64,000 bases of DNA, taken from NCBI RefSeq assembly GCF_003052295.1, contig NZ_QBLC01000002.1, positions 248,001-312,000 of the forward strand. The letters run 5' to 3'. A program made the translations under genes and the position numbers. Under the pieces are notes generated by a model. That model made no database searches and had not been told where the DNA came from. It saw nothing but the letters and a program-made list of their open reading frames with translations. This document shows, piece by piece, positions 36,078 through 46,510 of the stretch; the stretch's first letter is position 1; every line of letters begins with the position of its first letter. This DNA comes from Trichococcus paludicola (lineage in GTDB: Bacteria; Bacillota; Bacilli; Lactobacillales; Aerococcaceae).

Positions 36078-36095
36078 TTGTGATATGTGTAACAG
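36078..36095. promoter_or_regulatory. Candidate Rex site at the pflB promoter
   Basis: TTGTGA, six bases, then TAACAG matches 10 of the 12 fixed positions of the Rex operator (TTGTGA-N6-TCACAA). It lies 15-32 bases downstream of the -10 box in the direction of pflB, a repressing position. Rex senses NADH/NAD+ and often controls pfl in Firmicutes. Binding here is inferred. Confidence 0.45.
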
Positions 36096-36109
36096 GTTTC
36101 TACATGAAT

Positions 36110-36138
36110 ATTATAACACGTACAGATGAAAGTGCAAC
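36110..36138 (-). promoter_or_regulatory. Candidate pflB promoter
   Basis: On the minus strand a perfect TATAAT (36110-36115) is preceded by a weak TTGCAC-like -35 region 16-17 bases upstream. The leader would be about 55 bases. Confidence 0.55.
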
Positions 36139-36286
36139 AACTATCAATCTTTTTTTCGAACTTTTTGTAAACTTTTCGAAAAATATTTAAAAACGTTGAT
36201 ATAACAACGTTCTTGAAGTTAAAAAAACGAAGAGAGCTTCCGATTAGTTAGTGAAACCTTTATTTTGATGAAAAATCTGTTTCATA
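36139..36286. other. Gene-free AT-rich spacer upstream of pflB
   Basis: It contains two TTCGAA-centred AT-rich blocks near 36155 and 36178 (CTTTTCGAAAAA type), which could be regulator sites or simply curved AT-rich DNA. No gene is seen. Confidence 0.35.
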
Positions 36287-36325
36287 AAAAAACAGAAACT
36301 GTATTATTACACAGTTTCCGTTTTG
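36287..36325 (-). terminator. Terminator of the parEC operon
   Basis: AAAAC.GAAACTGT and ACAGTTTC.GTTTT form the stem around a seven-base loop. On the minus strand T-rich sequence follows. It is about 25 bases after the parC stop. Confidence 0.82.
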
Positions 36326-36347
36326 GCTTTTTGTTTATAACAGTTAA

Positions 36348-38810
36348 TTAGAAAATTCTAATTTGTGAAAAATCAAACTCTTTCTCGATGTCCGATACTT
36401 CGCCATCCGTCTTCTCGTTGATAGCGAAACTGCCGTTCGAATACCTAGGACTGAAAGGTGTTTCTTTGCTTTCCACCACAACGCTATTCCCAACTGTGGT
36501 GCGGATCGCATATCGGTTAGGCAATGCTAGATTGCAATCCATAAAGATGATGCGGTGCGGCTTGGCCTTCAATTCCTTAAGCAGCATCAATCCCCGTTTC
36601 GCGCGGCCCAAAATTGGGACTTCGCCGGATTTGAATTTTTTGATGTTCCCTCTTTGCGTGACCACAAGGATTGGGAAGTCCTCATCACCTTCTTTAAAGG
36701 CGGCACCCCCGACCACAATGTCTCCGTCTTTCAGATTGATGGACTTGACCCCGCTGGCGCGCGTACCGATAATGCCTACTTCATTCACAGCGTAACGCAG
36801 GCTGAATCCGAAATGGGTCACAAGGAGAACATCGTAATTTTGTTGATCCTCCAAGCGTTGGATGGAGACAATCGCATCCGTTTCGCTCTTCAGCTTCATA
36901 GCGACCGCTTTTTTGTTTCTGTAGCCCCGGAAAGTCCGGAAGTCGCTCATCAGTGTCTGTTTAATGTAGCCTTCTTTTGACACGAATAGGATTGTCCCGG
37001 TTGGTTCACTGTTGTTCGGGAGAATTTCTACGCTGATGATTTTTTCTTCCGGAGCGAAGGGAATGTTTTGGGATATATGATTACCCGTATCTTTCCATTT
37101 CAGTTCCGGCAATTCATGGATCGGAAAATGAAGATAGTCTCCCTTATTAGTGAACATCACGATCGCATCAAGGGTAGATGCTTTCCCGACAAATAGCGGC
37201 TTATCTCCTTCGCGCAAGCCGATTTCGGCAATTGTCGAGGCTCCAAATGAGCGCAGGCTGGTGCGCTTGTAGTAGCCCTCTTTCGTGATCACGACAACGA
37301 CTTCCTCCACAGGCACGAGAACTTCCGTGTCGATTTTGATTTCCTCGATTTCATGCTGGATTGTAGTCCGGCGAGGATTCGCGTATTGTTTTTTGACTGA
37401 GGCTAGTTCTGTCTTCATCACAGCGTACAACGTTTTTTCCTGTTTCAGGATTTCGTGGTAAGTCGCAATCTGCTCATTCAGTTCCAGTTTTTCGTTCTGG
37501 AGGGCGGTGATGTCCGTATTCGATAACCGGTAAAGCTGCAAGGATACAATCGCTTCCGATTGCGGTTCCGAAAATGCATACTGCTTCATCAGATTCTGTT
37601 TGGAGTCCTTTTTGTCTTTACTGTCACGGATCAATTGGATGACTTCATCGAGAATTGAAATGACTCTGATCAATGCATCCACGATATGCAGGCGCGTTTC
37701 TGCCTTTTTCAGGCTGTAATTCGTCCTGCGGGTGATGACGATTTTCTGGTGACGAATATAGGCTTTCAGTATTTGGTGCAAGCCTACCTGCTTCGGACGA
37801 CGCTCGTCGATTGCTACCATATTGAAGTTGTAGTTCACTTGCAGATCCGTATTTTTGAGCAAATAATTGAGGATCCCTTCCGCGTTCGCTTCTTTTTTCA
37901 GTTCGATAACGATTTGCAGCCCAGAGCGGTCTGATTCATCCCGCACTTCGGCGATCCCTTCGATCTTGCGGTTGATGCGGATTTCGTCCATTCGCTTGAC
38001 AAGCGTCGCTTTATTGACGTCATAAGGGATTTCCGAAATGACGATCTGCTGTTTGCCGCCGCGGATACTCTCAATGGAGGTGCGCGAACGAACGACAACT
38101 TTCCCTTTGCCAGTGTTATAAGCGTCCTTCAGGCCATCCAAACCCTGTATAATCGCCCCGGTAGGGAAATCGGGTCCTTTTACATATTTCATGAGCGCTT
38201 TGAGCTCCGCCTCAGGGTGATCGATCAGATGCAAGGTCGCATCGATGACCTCGCCTAAATTATGCGGTGGAATATCGGTCGCGTAACCGGCGGATATGCC
38301 GGTGGCGCCGTTAACCAAAAGATTCGGGTAGCGAGCCGGCAATACGGTCGGCTCCTGATCGGTATCGTCGAAGTTCAGCACAAAGTCTACTGTTTCTTTG
38401 TCGATGTCGCGCAACAGTTCCGCAGAGATTTTTGACAACCTGGCCTCGGTATACCGCATCGCAGCGGCTGAGTCCCCATCCATGCTCCCGTTATTGCCGT
38501 GCATTTCGACTAATACTTCCCGCATCTTCCAATCTTGGCTCAACCGAACCATCGCTTCATAGACACTGGAATCGCCATGCGGATGGTAATTACCGATGAC
38601 ATTCCCGACTGTTTTAGCCGATTTACGGAAGCCTTTGTCAGAAGTATTCCCGGCAACATCCATCGCATAAAGGATCCGCCTTTGGACAGGCTTCAGTCCG
38701 TCGCGGATATCAGGCAAGGCACGATCTTGGATGATGTACTTCGAATATCGTCCGAAGCGATCTCCCATTACGTTTTCAAGCATCAGCTCTTTAATTTCCA
38801 GATTATCCAC
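36348..38810 (-). CDS. parC: DNA topoisomerase IV subunit A
   Basis: An 820-residue DNA-cleaving subunit that decatenates daughter chromosomes with ParE. The catalytic Tyr120 is in [11 protein letters not shown]. The quinolone region reads [10 protein letters not shown]; Ser81 and Glu85 match the wild-type residues at the usual resistance positions (S. aureus GrlA Ser80 and Glu84). The C-terminal half holds the beta-pinwheel repeats. The start is GTG at 38810, overlapping the parE stop by one base (TAGTG), so translation is coupled. Confidence 0.96.
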   Translation of the reverse strand: MDNLEIKELMLENVMGDRFGRYSKYIIQDRALPDIRDGLKPVQRRILYAMDVAGNTSDKGFRKSAKTVGNVIGNYHPHGDSSVYEAMVRLSQDWKMREVLVEMHGNNGSMDGDSAAAMRYTEARLSKISAELLRDIDKETVDFVLNFDDTDQEPTVLPARYPNLLVNGATGISAGYATDIPPHNLGEVIDATLHLIDHPEAELKALMKYVKGPDFPTGAIIQGLDGLKDAYNTGKGKVVVRSRTSIESIRGGKQQIVISEIPYDVNKATLVKRMDEIRINRKIEGIAEVRDESDRSGLQIVIELKKEANAEGILNYLLKNTDLQVNYNFNMVAIDERRPKQVGLHQILKAYIRHQKIVITRRTNYSLKKAETRLHIVDALIRVISILDEVIQLIRDSKDKKDSKQNLMKQYAFSEPQSEAIVSLQLYRLSNTDITALQNEKLELNEQIATYHEILKQEKTLYAVMKTELASVKKQYANPRRTTIQHEIEEIKIDTEVLVPVEEVVVVITKEGYYKRTSLRSFGASTIAEIGLREGDKPLFVGKASTLDAIVMFTNKGDYLHFPIHELPELKWKDTGNHISQNIPFAPEEKIISVEILPNNSEPTGTILFVSKEGYIKQTLMSDFRTFRGYRNKKAVAMKLKSETDAIVSIQRLEDQQNYDVLLVTHFGFSLRYAVNEVGIIGTRASGVKSINLKDGDIVVGGAAFKEGDEDFPILVVTQRGNIKKFKSGEVPILGRAKRGLMLLKELKAKPHRIIFMDCNLALPNRYAIRTTVGNSVVVESKETPFSPRYSNGSFAINEKTDGEVSDIEKEFDFSQIRIF

Positions 38811-40879
38811 TATTGTTCACCACTTTCAAAATCTAAAGAAATTTGCTCTATATCATGAGCGGCCTGCTGATCTGAAGATTCTTTTTTCACTTGATCCTGC
38901 AGATGCGCCTCCCCGCTGTCGGATGCCGGCGCAATATCTTCCTCCAGAATGCTCTTATTGTCGGACATCGAAAATTCTACATGCTTCTCGATCCATTTCC
39001 TTCGCGGTTCGACTTTATTCCCCATCAGTGTCGTGACCCGGCGCTCCGCTTGGGCCTTGTCATCGATGAGCACGCGGATCAACGTCCTGGTTTCAGGATC
39101 CATTGTTGTATCCCACAGTTGATCTGCGTTCATTTCCCCCAGCCCTTTGTAACGTTGCAGAATATAGCCTTTGCCGATGATGTCGATTTTTTCCTGCAGT
39201 TCCTTTTCGGTCCATGCATACTGGATTTTTTCATTCTTGCCGACACCCTTGGATACTTTGTATAAGGGCGGCTGCGCTAAATAAATTTTTCCGGCTTCCA
39301 GCAACGGCTTCATGTAACGGTAAAAGAAAGTCAGCAACAAAATCTGAATATGGGCACCGTCCGTGTCCGCATCGGTCATGATGATGATTTTGTCGTAATT
39401 GCAATCCTTAATGTCGAAATCTGCACCTACCCCTGCACCGACTGTGTAGATGATCGTGTTGATTTCCTCGTTTTTCAATATATCCTGCATGCTCGCGCGT
39501 TCTGTGTTGATGACTTTCCCACGCAACGGAAGTATCGCCTGGAATTTGCGGTCGCGCCCTTGTTTGGCGGATCCGCCGGCGGAATCACCCTCGACGAGGT
39601 ACAGTTCGTTCTTTTTCGGATTTTTGCTTTGCGCAGGCGTCAGTTTACCGGATAACAGCGATTCGTTTTTTTGGCGTTTTTTGCCGTTCCGCGTCTCTTC
39701 ACGGGCTTTGCGCGCTGCATTTCTGGCCTCTCTTGCTTTAAGTGATTTCCTGGAAAGCATTTGGGCTGTTTCGCCATTTTCTGTCAAGTAAATGCTCAAT
39801 TTTTCGCTGATGAGGCTATCGACGGCTGCCCGCGCTTGCGGCGTGCCTAATTTTTCCTTCGTCTGGCCTTCGAACTGGAGCAGATTCTCCGGTACACGCA
39901 GGGACAATACTGCCGAAAGTCCTTCGCGGACGTCGCTGCCTTCGAGATTCTTTTCCTTCTCTTTGATCAGGTTCATTTTTCGGGCGTATTCATTGAAGGC
40001 TTTTGTGATGGCTGTCTTCGCACCGGTTTCGTGGGTCCCGCCATCCTTTGTGCGGACGTTGTTGACGAATGACAGGATCGTTTCCGAATAGCCGTCGTTG
40101 TACTGGAATGAGAACTCAATTTCGATTCCATCGGCTTCCCCGTTGAAATACACGACATCATGCAGTGTATCCTTTTCTTCATTTAAGTAAGTAACGAATT
40201 CCTTGATTCCTTCTTCGAAGAAAAAAGTATCGCTTTGTTCGGTTCGTTCATCCTTTAGCGTGATGGTTAAGCCTTTCAGCAGAAAAGCTGATTCCCGGAA
40301 CCTTTCCGCCAAAACATCGTAGGACAGTTGCGCTGTTCCGAAAACCTCTTTGTCAGGTAAAAAATGAATCAACGAGCCGGATGCTTTTGCAGTGGTTTTT
40401 GCTTTGGTCAATTTGCTGGCAGGTTTTCCGCCATCCTTAAATTTCATTGTATAGAGTGTGCTCTCGCGGATGACCGATACTTCCAGCCATTTGGAAAGAG
40501 CATTGACGACACTCGCGCCCACTCCGTGAAGACCTCCTGAAGTTTTGTAACCGCCCTGGCCGAATTTCCCTCCAGCATGCAGCACGGTGAAAATGACTTG
40601 GATGGTTGGCACCCCTGAAGCGTGCAAACCGGTAGGCATGCCGCGGCCATTATCTTTGACGCTGATGCTTTGGTCTTCATGGATCGTGATGTCGATCTTA
40701 TCCGCATACCCTGACAAGGCCTCATCTACCGCATTATCGACTATCTCATATACTAAATGATGCAATCCGCGGGCATCAGTCGAGCCGATATACATCCCGG
40801 GCCGTTTTCTGACTGCTTCAAGTCCTTCCAACACTTGGATGGAATCATCATTGTATTTATTCTCTTTATTTTGTGCCAT
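38810..40879 (-). CDS. parE: DNA topoisomerase IV subunit B
   Basis: A 689-residue ATPase subunit. It has the GHKL motifs VDNAVDEAL and DNGRGMPTG, then the [14 protein letters not shown] lid, and the Toprim motif [13 protein letters not shown] with [18 protein letters not shown] before the ATG at 40879 sets the start; the frame is open 141 bases further upstream but without a ribosome-binding site. It is divergent from plsY, with about 180 bases between the starts. Confidence 0.96.
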   Translation of the reverse strand: MAQNKENKYNDDSIQVLEGLEAVRKRPGMYIGSTDARGLHHLVYEIVDNAVDEALSGYADKIDITIHEDQSISVKDNGRGMPTGLHASGVPTIQVIFTVLHAGGKFGQGGYKTSGGLHGVGASVVNALSKWLEVSVIRESTLYTMKFKDGGKPASKLTKAKTTAKASGSLIHFLPDKEVFGTAQLSYDVLAERFRESAFLLKGLTITLKDERTEQSDTFFFEEGIKEFVTYLNEEKDTLHDVVYFNGEADGIEIEFSFQYNDGYSETILSFVNNVRTKDGGTHETGAKTAITKAFNEYARKMNLIKEKEKNLEGSDVREGLSAVLSLRVPENLLQFEGQTKEKLGTPQARAAVDSLISEKLSIYLTENGETAQMLSRKSLKAREARNAARKAREETRNGKKRQKNESLLSGKLTPAQSKNPKKNELYLVEGDSAGGSAKQGRDRKFQAILPLRGKVINTERASMQDILKNEEINTIIYTVGAGVGADFDIKDCNYDKIIIMTDADTDGAHIQILLLTFFYRYMKPLLEAGKIYLAQPPLYKVSKGVGKNEKIQYAWTEKELQEKIDIIGKGYILQRYKGLGEMNADQLWDTTMDPETRTLIRVLIDDKAQAERRVTTLMGNKVEPRRKWIEKHVEFSMSDNKSILEEDIAPASDSGEAHLQDQVKKESSDQQAAHDIEQISLDFESGEQ

Positions 40880-41060
40880 AAAAAAACTCCTTCGTATCTG
40901 TTCTAACCGAACATCTATTCTATCATACTGTATAACTTTCACTTTGGAAAGTATAAAAAATAAGACGGAATTCTGCCTCCTATAGGAAAAAAGCCGATAA
41001 AATGGTAAAATGAACTGCAATTGTATATTAACTGAGCATCAACATAGGAGTGAAGAGAGA

Positions 41061-41666
41061 ATGACAGCAATCGTCATCGTCCTGGCCTATCTTTTGGGTT
41101 CCATCCCGTCAGGCATTTGGATCGGAAAATATTTTTATCAAACAGACATCCGCAAATACGGCAGCGGGAACAGCGGAACTACCAATACCTTCCGCGTATT
41201 AGGAAAAAAAGCCGGCATCATCGTTTTGGTCATGGACATGCTGAAAGGTTCAGCAGCGACCCTTTTGCCGATTTGGCTGGGAGTCGATATCCATCCTCTA
41301 TTGGCCGGGGTTGTTGCGGCCCTAGGGCATACGTATCCCCTTTTCGCCGGATTCAAAGGCGGCAAAGCCGTTGCCACCAGCGCGGGTATCCTGTTGGCCT
41401 ACAATCCGCTTTTCTTTGGGGAAGCCGTCGTCGCTTTCATCATCTACCTGTACTTCTCCAGAATGGTCAGCCTATCCAGCATCCTAGTCTGTTTTACGGC
41501 GGTCGCTCTTTCCTTCTTTTTTAAGGATTGGCCATTGACGCTCGTTACGATCCTTTTGACGATCTTCATCATCTATCGCCATCGTTCCAACATTTACCGG
41601 ATCAGAAATGGAACGGAAAGCAAAGTGCCTTTCGGCTACAAATCGAAGAGCGCTAAAGAAAAATAA
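41061..41666 (+). CDS. plsY: Acyl-phosphate:glycerol-3-phosphate acyltransferase
   Basis: A 201-residue membrane enzyme, the first acylation step of phospholipid synthesis. It has five predicted helices. The active-site motifs are GSIPSG, the [19 protein letters not shown] loop and [18 protein letters not shown] precedes the ATG at 41061. The plsY-parE divergent pair is common in Firmicutes. Confidence 0.95.
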   Translation: MTAIVIVLAYLLGSIPSGIWIGKYFYQTDIRKYGSGNSGTTNTFRVLGKKAGIIVLVMDMLKGSAATLLPIWLGVDIHPLLAGVVAALGHTYPLFAGFKGGKAVATSAGILLAYNPLFFGEAVVAFIIYLYFSRMVSLSSILVCFTAVALSFFFKDWPLTLVTILLTIFIIYRHRSNIYRIRNGTESKVPFGYKSKSAKEK

Positions 41667-41672
41667 CAGAAT

Positions 41673-41716
41673 AAGGCGGGGCAGTAAATCATCGTTGATT
41701 TACTGCCCCGCCTTTT
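41673..41716. terminator. Bidirectional terminator plsY / aldose epimerase gene
   Basis: AAGGCGGGGCAGTAAATCA and its exact complement pair around a four-base loop. T residues follow on the plus strand. It separates the convergent plsY and epimerase-like genes. Confidence 0.9.
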
Positions 41717-41761
41717 ATCTGGCCCAAAGACAAATGCTGTCTGGACTAGCTGACGAATGAA

Positions 41762-42634
41762 TTAAAAGAAATCGACCCGATGGACATAATAACGTTTATT
41801 CCCGGGCTCCAGCGATTGGATGGCTGTTTTCCGTTCCAGCTCCCCGTCCGAATCCGACCGGTCAGCAAGTCCGCACCAAGGTTCCAAACAAACATAAGTG
41901 GCGTCTTCCTGAGGCTTCGTCCAGATGCCCAAGTATTCGAAATCCTCAAAGGACATCGTGACCCCATGCTCACCTTTATTGGAAGCCAGCGTCACAGTCG
42001 TCGGTTCCGGCGTTTTGAAAATGATGGCATCATTCAGGAAGAGGTCCCTTTGTAATGGGATTGTGTTCTGTTCCACTTCAACCGTTTTGTCTGCTGCAAG
42101 ATAAGGGCCATCCAGGAACAGGCGCTGGCGGGAAGTTTCCGGAGTCATCTTGATGTAGTAATCCTCGAAAGTTTCCCCTTCCGTCAACGGCACATTGAAG
42201 CCTGGGTGTCCTCCAATCGAGAAATACATCTTGTTGGCATCAAGGTTCTTCACTTTGTAGCTGATCGACAATTGACTCTCGAACAATTGATAAGTCAACT
42301 GCAGTTCAAATGAAAAAGGATAAACATCTTTGAAATCACCATTCGGCGCAAGGATGAAGGTAATGCTGTCGGTCAAACGCTCATGCACCGAAAATTTTGA
42401 ATCGCGCGCAAATCCGTGTTGCCCCATTGTATACGTTTTATCGTTGTGTCGGAAAGTATCATCCTTCAGGCGTCCAACAAAAGGGAACAAGATCGGCGCA
42501 TGTCTGTTCCAAACTTTTTCATCAGCCTGCCAAATATATTCGATGCCGGTTTTCTTTGCGATTACACTGGTGATTTCTGCACCTTTATCCTTTACGGTTA
42601 CCGTAAGGTGCTTGTTTTCGATTACAAACTCCAT
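41762..42634 (-). CDS. Aldose 1-epimerase family protein (LacX-like)
   Basis: A 290-residue galactose mutarotase-fold protein. Matching segments include IWQADEKVWNRHAPILFPFVGRLKDD, the substrate His in GGHPGFNVPL and the C-terminal CLEPWCG with a catalytic-type Glu. It resembles Lactococcus LacX rather than GalM. The sugar is unknown. It is 36 bases downstream of codY and probably read from the same transcript. AGGGGGAA precedes the ATG. Confidence 0.88.
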   Translation of the reverse strand: MEFVIENKHLTVTVKDKGAEITSVIAKKTGIEYIWQADEKVWNRHAPILFPFVGRLKDDTFRHNDKTYTMGQHGFARDSKFSVHERLTDSITFILAPNGDFKDVYPFSFELQLTYQLFESQLSISYKVKNLDANKMYFSIGGHPGFNVPLTEGETFEDYYIKMTPETSRQRLFLDGPYLAADKTVEVEQNTIPLQRDLFLNDAIIFKTPEPTTVTLASNKGEHGVTMSFEDFEYLGIWTKPQEDATYVCLEPWCGLADRSDSDGELERKTAIQSLEPGNKRYYVHRVDFF

Positions 42635-42670
42635 GACATTTCCCCCTAGTTTGGCTTTACACCATTTTGC

Positions 42671-43489
42671 TTACTGATCATTTTTTGGATACAAAGCCCC
42701 TTTTAAAGCATCAAGCAATTCTGCAGAACCGACTCTGATGAACGTTCCCTTCATGCCGAGCGATCTCGTCTCGAGAATGCCGGCTGATTCCAGTTTTCTT
42801 AAGGCGTTCACAATCACGGAACGCGTTATATTTTTTTCTGCCGCAATTTTTGATGCGGTTATTCGTTCCTCCAAGGATGGAAAAGTCTCAAAGATCGCTT
42901 TGACCGCCTCCATTTCACTGAAGGACAGCGATTTTATGGCGATCTGGATCAGTGTGGTCACGCGCGTTGCTTCTTGCATGCGCAAATTGATGGCATGCAG
43001 CAATTCGATGCCGATAACGGTGGCACCATGTTCGGCAAGGATCAGATCGCTGCTGTCAAAGACGGGAAACAAACGTGCCAACACCAAGCTCCCTAAGCGC
43101 TTGCCGGAAGCGAAAATCGGAACGATCGTTGTGACACCCGTAATGAACAGGTCCCTGCTCTCGATCGGAAAGGCCGTAAAATCGGATTCGATGCCGATGT
43201 TAGCGGTCGTCTGAAACAACGCAGACAGATTGTGGGCATACTGCTCCGGAAATTTCTTGTCCTCCAGCATTTGCTTGATGCGGGCATTGTTGATATCGGT
43301 CGCCTCGCTGTAGCCCAACAGATTGCCGGACAGATCGATCAGATACGTGTTGGCGCTTAGTATGTCGCCGAGCACGCTCGCCATTTCCGTAAAAGGTAAT
43401 GCCGTCGCTTCGTCGCTGACAGCAACAAAGCCCCCTTCTTTTTGCAGCATGTAGTTGATCCTTCTCAACTTTTCTAATAATTCGTCCAT
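42671..43489 (-). CDS. codY: GTP- and branched-chain amino acid-sensing repressor CodY
   Basis: A 272-residue global regulator; the GAF domain (about 1-160) binds Ile/Leu/Val. The winged helix-turn-helix (ASKIAAEKNITRSVIVNALRKLESAGILETRSLGMKGT region) is nearly identical to that of Bacillus. It represses amino acid synthesis and peptide uptake when nutrients are plentiful. It lies downstream of xerC-hslV-hslU as in Bacillus. The ilv operon in this window has a CodY-box-like sequence. AGGGGGG precedes the ATG. Confidence 0.97.
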   Translation of the reverse strand: MDELLEKLRRINYMLQKEGGFVAVSDEATALPFTEMASVLGDILSANTYLIDLSGNLLGYSEATDINNARIKQMLEDKKFPEQYAHNLSALFQTTANIGIESDFTAFPIESRDLFITGVTTIVPIFASGKRLGSLVLARLFPVFDSSDLILAEHGATVIGIELLHAINLRMQEATRVTTLIQIAIKSLSFSEMEAVKAIFETFPSLEERITASKIAAEKNITRSVIVNALRKLESAGILETRSLGMKGTFIRVGSAELLDALKGALYPKNDQ

Positions 43490-43561
43490 GTTTCCCCCCT
43501 ACAATCATCCATCAGAAAATATCCGCAAGGTTCATCCAACCTAAAGGGGATTTTTTTTTGC

Positions 43562-44968
43562 TTAAAGGATATATCTTCTTAAATCTTTGTTTTCTACAAT
43601 CTTCTCAAGTTTCTCATCCACATAATGTTCTGTTATCGTGATGTCTGTCCCGGGAATTTCGGAAGCTTCAAACAGCAGATCCTCCAGCAATTTTTCCATA
43701 ATCGTGTGCAGCCTTCTGGCACCGATATTATCGTTTTCCTGGTTGACTTCTGTCGCGATGACGGCCATTTTCCGGATGGCTTCCTGGGTGAAGGTGATGT
43801 TGACGTCCTCCGTTGCCAACAGAGCGATGTATTGCTTCAGCATCGCATTGTTGGGCTCGGTAAGGATCCGGACGAAATCATCTTCCGTGAGGTCGTTCAA
43901 TTCTACCCGGATCGGGAAACGTCCTTGCAGTTCGGGAATCAGATCGCTTGGCTTGGAGACGTGGAACGCACCTGACGCGATGAAGAGGATGTGGTCCGTT
44001 TGGATAGCCCCATACTTGGTGGAAACTTGGCTGCCTTCGACGATCGGAAGGATATCCCGTTGCACACCTTCCCGCGACACTTCGCCGGTGTTTTGTGACT
44101 TGGAAGTGATTTTGTCGATTTCATCGATGAAAATGATGCCGTTGGTTTCGGCCAACTTCAAAGCTTCCTGGGAAATATCATCCTTGTTGACCAATTTGTC
44201 GGTTTCTTCCTGCACGAGCACCTCGATGGCATCTTCGACTAAAAGCGTCCGCTGGGTCTTCTTTTTCGGCGTCATGGATTCGAATGCCGACTGCAGCATC
44301 ATCATTTGTTCGTTGTTCCCGCCACCTAGTGGATTGGCTTGTTTTTCCTCCACTTTTATGGAGACTTCACGTTTGTTCAACAAGCCTTTGCGCAATTGTT
44401 CGATGATTTCCGCTCTGCTCTGGGCGATTTCCGCAGTTACATCTTCGGTTTCCTCTTCCTGATTTTCCGGCAGAGGCATTCCCAGGTTTTTGAACATATT
44501 TTGCCAGTCATTCATGCCTTCCTGTTTGGGCTTGGCTTTTTTGATCCCCGGCTTCATGATTTTGGCCAGGCGTTGCAAAGCCGCTTCATAGGCTTTGGTA
44601 TACACGTCGCCGCGTTTTTGTTTTTCGACGATCTGGATAGCGTTCTCCACAAGGTCGCGGACCATCGATTCGACGTCACGGCCGACATATCCGACTTCCG
44701 TGAATTTGGTTGCCTCGACCTTAACGAAGGGTGCTTCGACCAACAGCGCCAAGCGTCTCGCCAACTCCGTCTTGCCTACTCCAGTCGGGCCAATCATCAG
44801 AATATTTTTCGGAGTCACCTCTTTTTGCATATCTGTGTCCAGTTGTTGTCTCCGATAGCGATTCCGCAAAGCGACAGCAATTGCTTTTTTGGCTGCATCT
44901 TGGCCAATGATATAGCGGTCGAGCTCCTTGACGATTTCTCTTGGTGTTCTGTTGTGCTGTTCCTTCAT
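43562..44968 (-). CDS. hslU: ATP-dependent protease HslUV, ATPase subunit
   Basis: A 468-residue AAA+ unfoldase (ClpY). It has Walker [16 protein letters not shown] and Walker [12 protein letters not shown], with an I domain between them (about residues 110-245), and the C-terminal tail KDLRRYIL that docks into HslV. The ATG at 44968 is eight bases after GGTGG; an in-frame GTG at 44980 lies within that ribosome-binding site and is less likely. It is 16 bases after hslV. Confidence 0.96.
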   Translation of the reverse strand: MKEQHNRTPREIVKELDRYIIGQDAAKKAIAVALRNRYRRQQLDTDMQKEVTPKNILMIGPTGVGKTELARRLALLVEAPFVKVEATKFTEVGYVGRDVESMVRDLVENAIQIVEKQKRGDVYTKAYEAALQRLAKIMKPGIKKAKPKQEGMNDWQNMFKNLGMPLPENQEEETEDVTAEIAQSRAEIIEQLRKGLLNKREVSIKVEEKQANPLGGGNNEQMMMLQSAFESMTPKKKTQRTLLVEDAIEVLVQEETDKLVNKDDISQEALKLAETNGIIFIDEIDKITSKSQNTGEVSREGVQRDILPIVEGSQVSTKYGAIQTDHILFIASGAFHVSKPSDLIPELQGRFPIRVELNDLTEDDFVRILTEPNNAMLKQYIALLATEDVNITFTQEAIRKMAVIATEVNQENDNIGARRLHTIMEKLLEDLLFEASEIPGTDITITEHYVDEKLEKIVENKDLRRYIL

Positions 44969-44984
44969 TATACTAGCCACCTAT

Positions 44985-45509
44985 CTAAAATTCTTCAACA
45001 ATAATGTTGTCGTTAGTAAATACGCAGATTTCTGAGGCAATCTTGAGACTTTCATAGGCGATTTCTTTTGCAGAAAGCTCGGAGCCCCTTCGCTTTAAGG
45101 CTCTTGCTGCAGCCAAAGCATAATTCCCGCCTGAGCCAATCGTAAGGATCCCATCATCCGGTTCAATGACTTCCCCACTTCCGGAAACGAGCAGCATCTG
45201 CTCCTTGTTCATGACGATCAGCAACGCTTCCAGCTTCTGAAGGGCACGATCACCACGCCATTCTTTAGCCACTTCGATGGAGGCACGCAGCAGGTTGCCT
45301 TTGTATTGATTGAGTTTCTCCTCAAATTTATCTTCTAGGGTGAAAGCATCGGCTACACCGCCAGCGAAACCGACGATGACTTCATCATGATAGATGCGTC
45401 TGATTTTTTTGGCGGTTCCTTTCATGATGACGGATTCGCCCATCGTCACCTGACCGTCTCCCGCCATGGCTGAACGTCCGTTGTGCTGCACTGCACATAT
45501 TGTTGTCAT
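44985..45509 (-). CDS. hslV: ATP-dependent protease HslUV, peptidase subunit
   Basis: A 174-residue proteasome-like peptidase (ClpQ). It begins MTTICAV, so removal of Met exposes Thr2 as the N-terminal nucleophile. GDGQVTMG and the [14 protein letters not shown] segment are family hallmarks. It forms a dodecamer capped by HslU. AGGGGGAA precedes the ATG. It lies 12 bases after xerC. Confidence 0.96.
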   Translation of the reverse strand: MTTICAVQHNGRSAMAGDGQVTMGESVIMKGTAKKIRRIYHDEVIVGFAGGVADAFTLEDKFEEKLNQYKGNLLRASIEVAKEWRGDRALQKLEALLIVMNKEQMLLVSGSGEVIEPDDGILTIGSGGNYALAAARALKRRGSELSAKEIAYESLKIASEICVFTNDNIIVEEF

Positions 45510-45521
45510 ATGGTATTCCCC

Positions 45522-46439
45522 CTATTTCTTGCTGTCCCGTTTCGCCCGTGGATGGAATTGGTTGTAATTCCGTTGCAAGGCGTCTTTCGTTACATGTGTA
45601 TAGATTTGAGTGGATGACAGGCTGGCGTGTCCCAGCAGTTCCTGCACGGTCCGCATATCCGCCCCGTTATTCAGCATATCGGTCGCAAAGGTATGCCGCA
45701 GCATATGCGGATGCAACGTCCCGGTCAAACCTGTTTTTTTCATGATCTGTTTCAGTATGTATTCAATGCCGCCTGCTGTAAGCGGATCGCCCAATCGATT
45801 CACAAAGAGATAATCATGGCTGCGTTGGTGCTTTGACATCAATTCTGACCGGGTCATTTCCAGGTACTCTTGGATGGCTGCGGCAGCATAATGCCCGAAC
45901 GGTACATAGCGCTCTTTATTTCCTTTTCCGAAAATCAGAATGACGCCCAAGTCGAAGGAAATATCCTGTAGCTTGATGTTCTTGCATTCGCTGACGCGGA
46001 TTCCGGTTGCATACAACAACTCCACCAATGCCCGGTTCCGATAATCCAGTACTTCGGTCCCTTCTGCTGCACGCAAGAGTTTTTCCAATTCTTCTTCGTA
46101 CAGATACTGCGGCAGACGCAACTGCTTTCTCTTGAAAGTGATATAGGATAAAGGGTTTTCATCCAGAAGGTCATTGCGGATCAAGAAGTGATAGAATCCC
46201 CTCAAGCTCGACAACGTGCGCGAAATGGTGTTTCGGCTCAGTTTTTGTTCATCCAAAAAACTCAGATACAGACGGACATCATACAATTGTACCGCCATTA
46301 AGTCGCTGGTTCCACTTTCTTCGAGAAAGGATTCGAATTTTTTTAGGTCAAACAGATAGGCTTTGACCGTTTCGTCGGAATAGCGCCGTTCAATTGCCAA
46401 ATAGTTTATGAATCGATCAATTAATTCTTGATTAGACAA
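45522..46439 (-). CDS. xerC: Tyrosine recombinase XerC (CodV)
   Basis: A 305-residue site-specific recombinase that resolves chromosome dimers at dif. It has an N-terminal SAM-like DNA-binding domain (about 5-95). The catalytic set is Arg in GIRVSE, His-x-x-Arg in HMLRHTF, His in LGHASL and nucleophile Tyr280 in QIYTHV. It starts with TTG at 46439, seven bases after GGAGGG. That ribosome-binding site lies in the 3' arm of a hairpin, see 46445-46486. The chromosomal context (trmFO-xerC-hslV) argues for housekeeping XerC and not a phage integrase. Confidence 0.95.
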   Translation of the reverse strand: MSNQELIDRFINYLAIERRYSDETVKAYLFDLKKFESFLEESGTSDLMAVQLYDVRLYLSFLDEQKLSRNTISRTLSSLRGFYHFLIRNDLLDENPLSYITFKRKQLRLPQYLYEEELEKLLRAAEGTEVLDYRNRALVELLYATGIRVSECKNIKLQDISFDLGVILIFGKGNKERYVPFGHYAAAAIQEYLEMTRSELMSKHQRSHDYLFVNRLGDPLTAGGIEYILKQIMKKTGLTGTLHPHMLRHTFATDMLNNGADMRTVQELLGHASLSSTQIYTHVTKDALQRNYNQFHPRAKRDSKK

Positions 46440-46486
46440 AAAAATCCCTCCAACATCTTATGACTAAATTTATCACAATGTTGGAG
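46440..46486 (-). promoter_or_regulatory. Hairpin with U run overlapping the xerC ribosome-binding site
   Basis: On the minus strand CTCCAACAT (46478-46486) pairs perfectly with ATGTTGGAG (46448-46456) around a 21-base loop, then GGATTTTTTT leads straight into the TTG start. The 3' arm contains the GGAG of the xerC ribosome-binding site, and the T run touches the start codon. It can act as the trmFO terminator and as a translational switch for xerC. Confidence 0.65.
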
Positions 46487-46510
46487 AGATTTCAATGTAA
46501 GCTGACGAAC

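Noticed and set aside
36150-36190. CodY or other regulator box in the TTCGAA-centred AT blocks upstream of pflB
   Set aside because: Matches to the CodY consensus are poor, and AT-rich palindromic stretches of this kind arise easily by chance.
45522-46439. Tyrosine recombinase as sign of a mobile element
   Set aside because: The position between trmFO and hslV and the length fit the chromosomal XerC/CodV. No attachment sites or phage genes are nearby.
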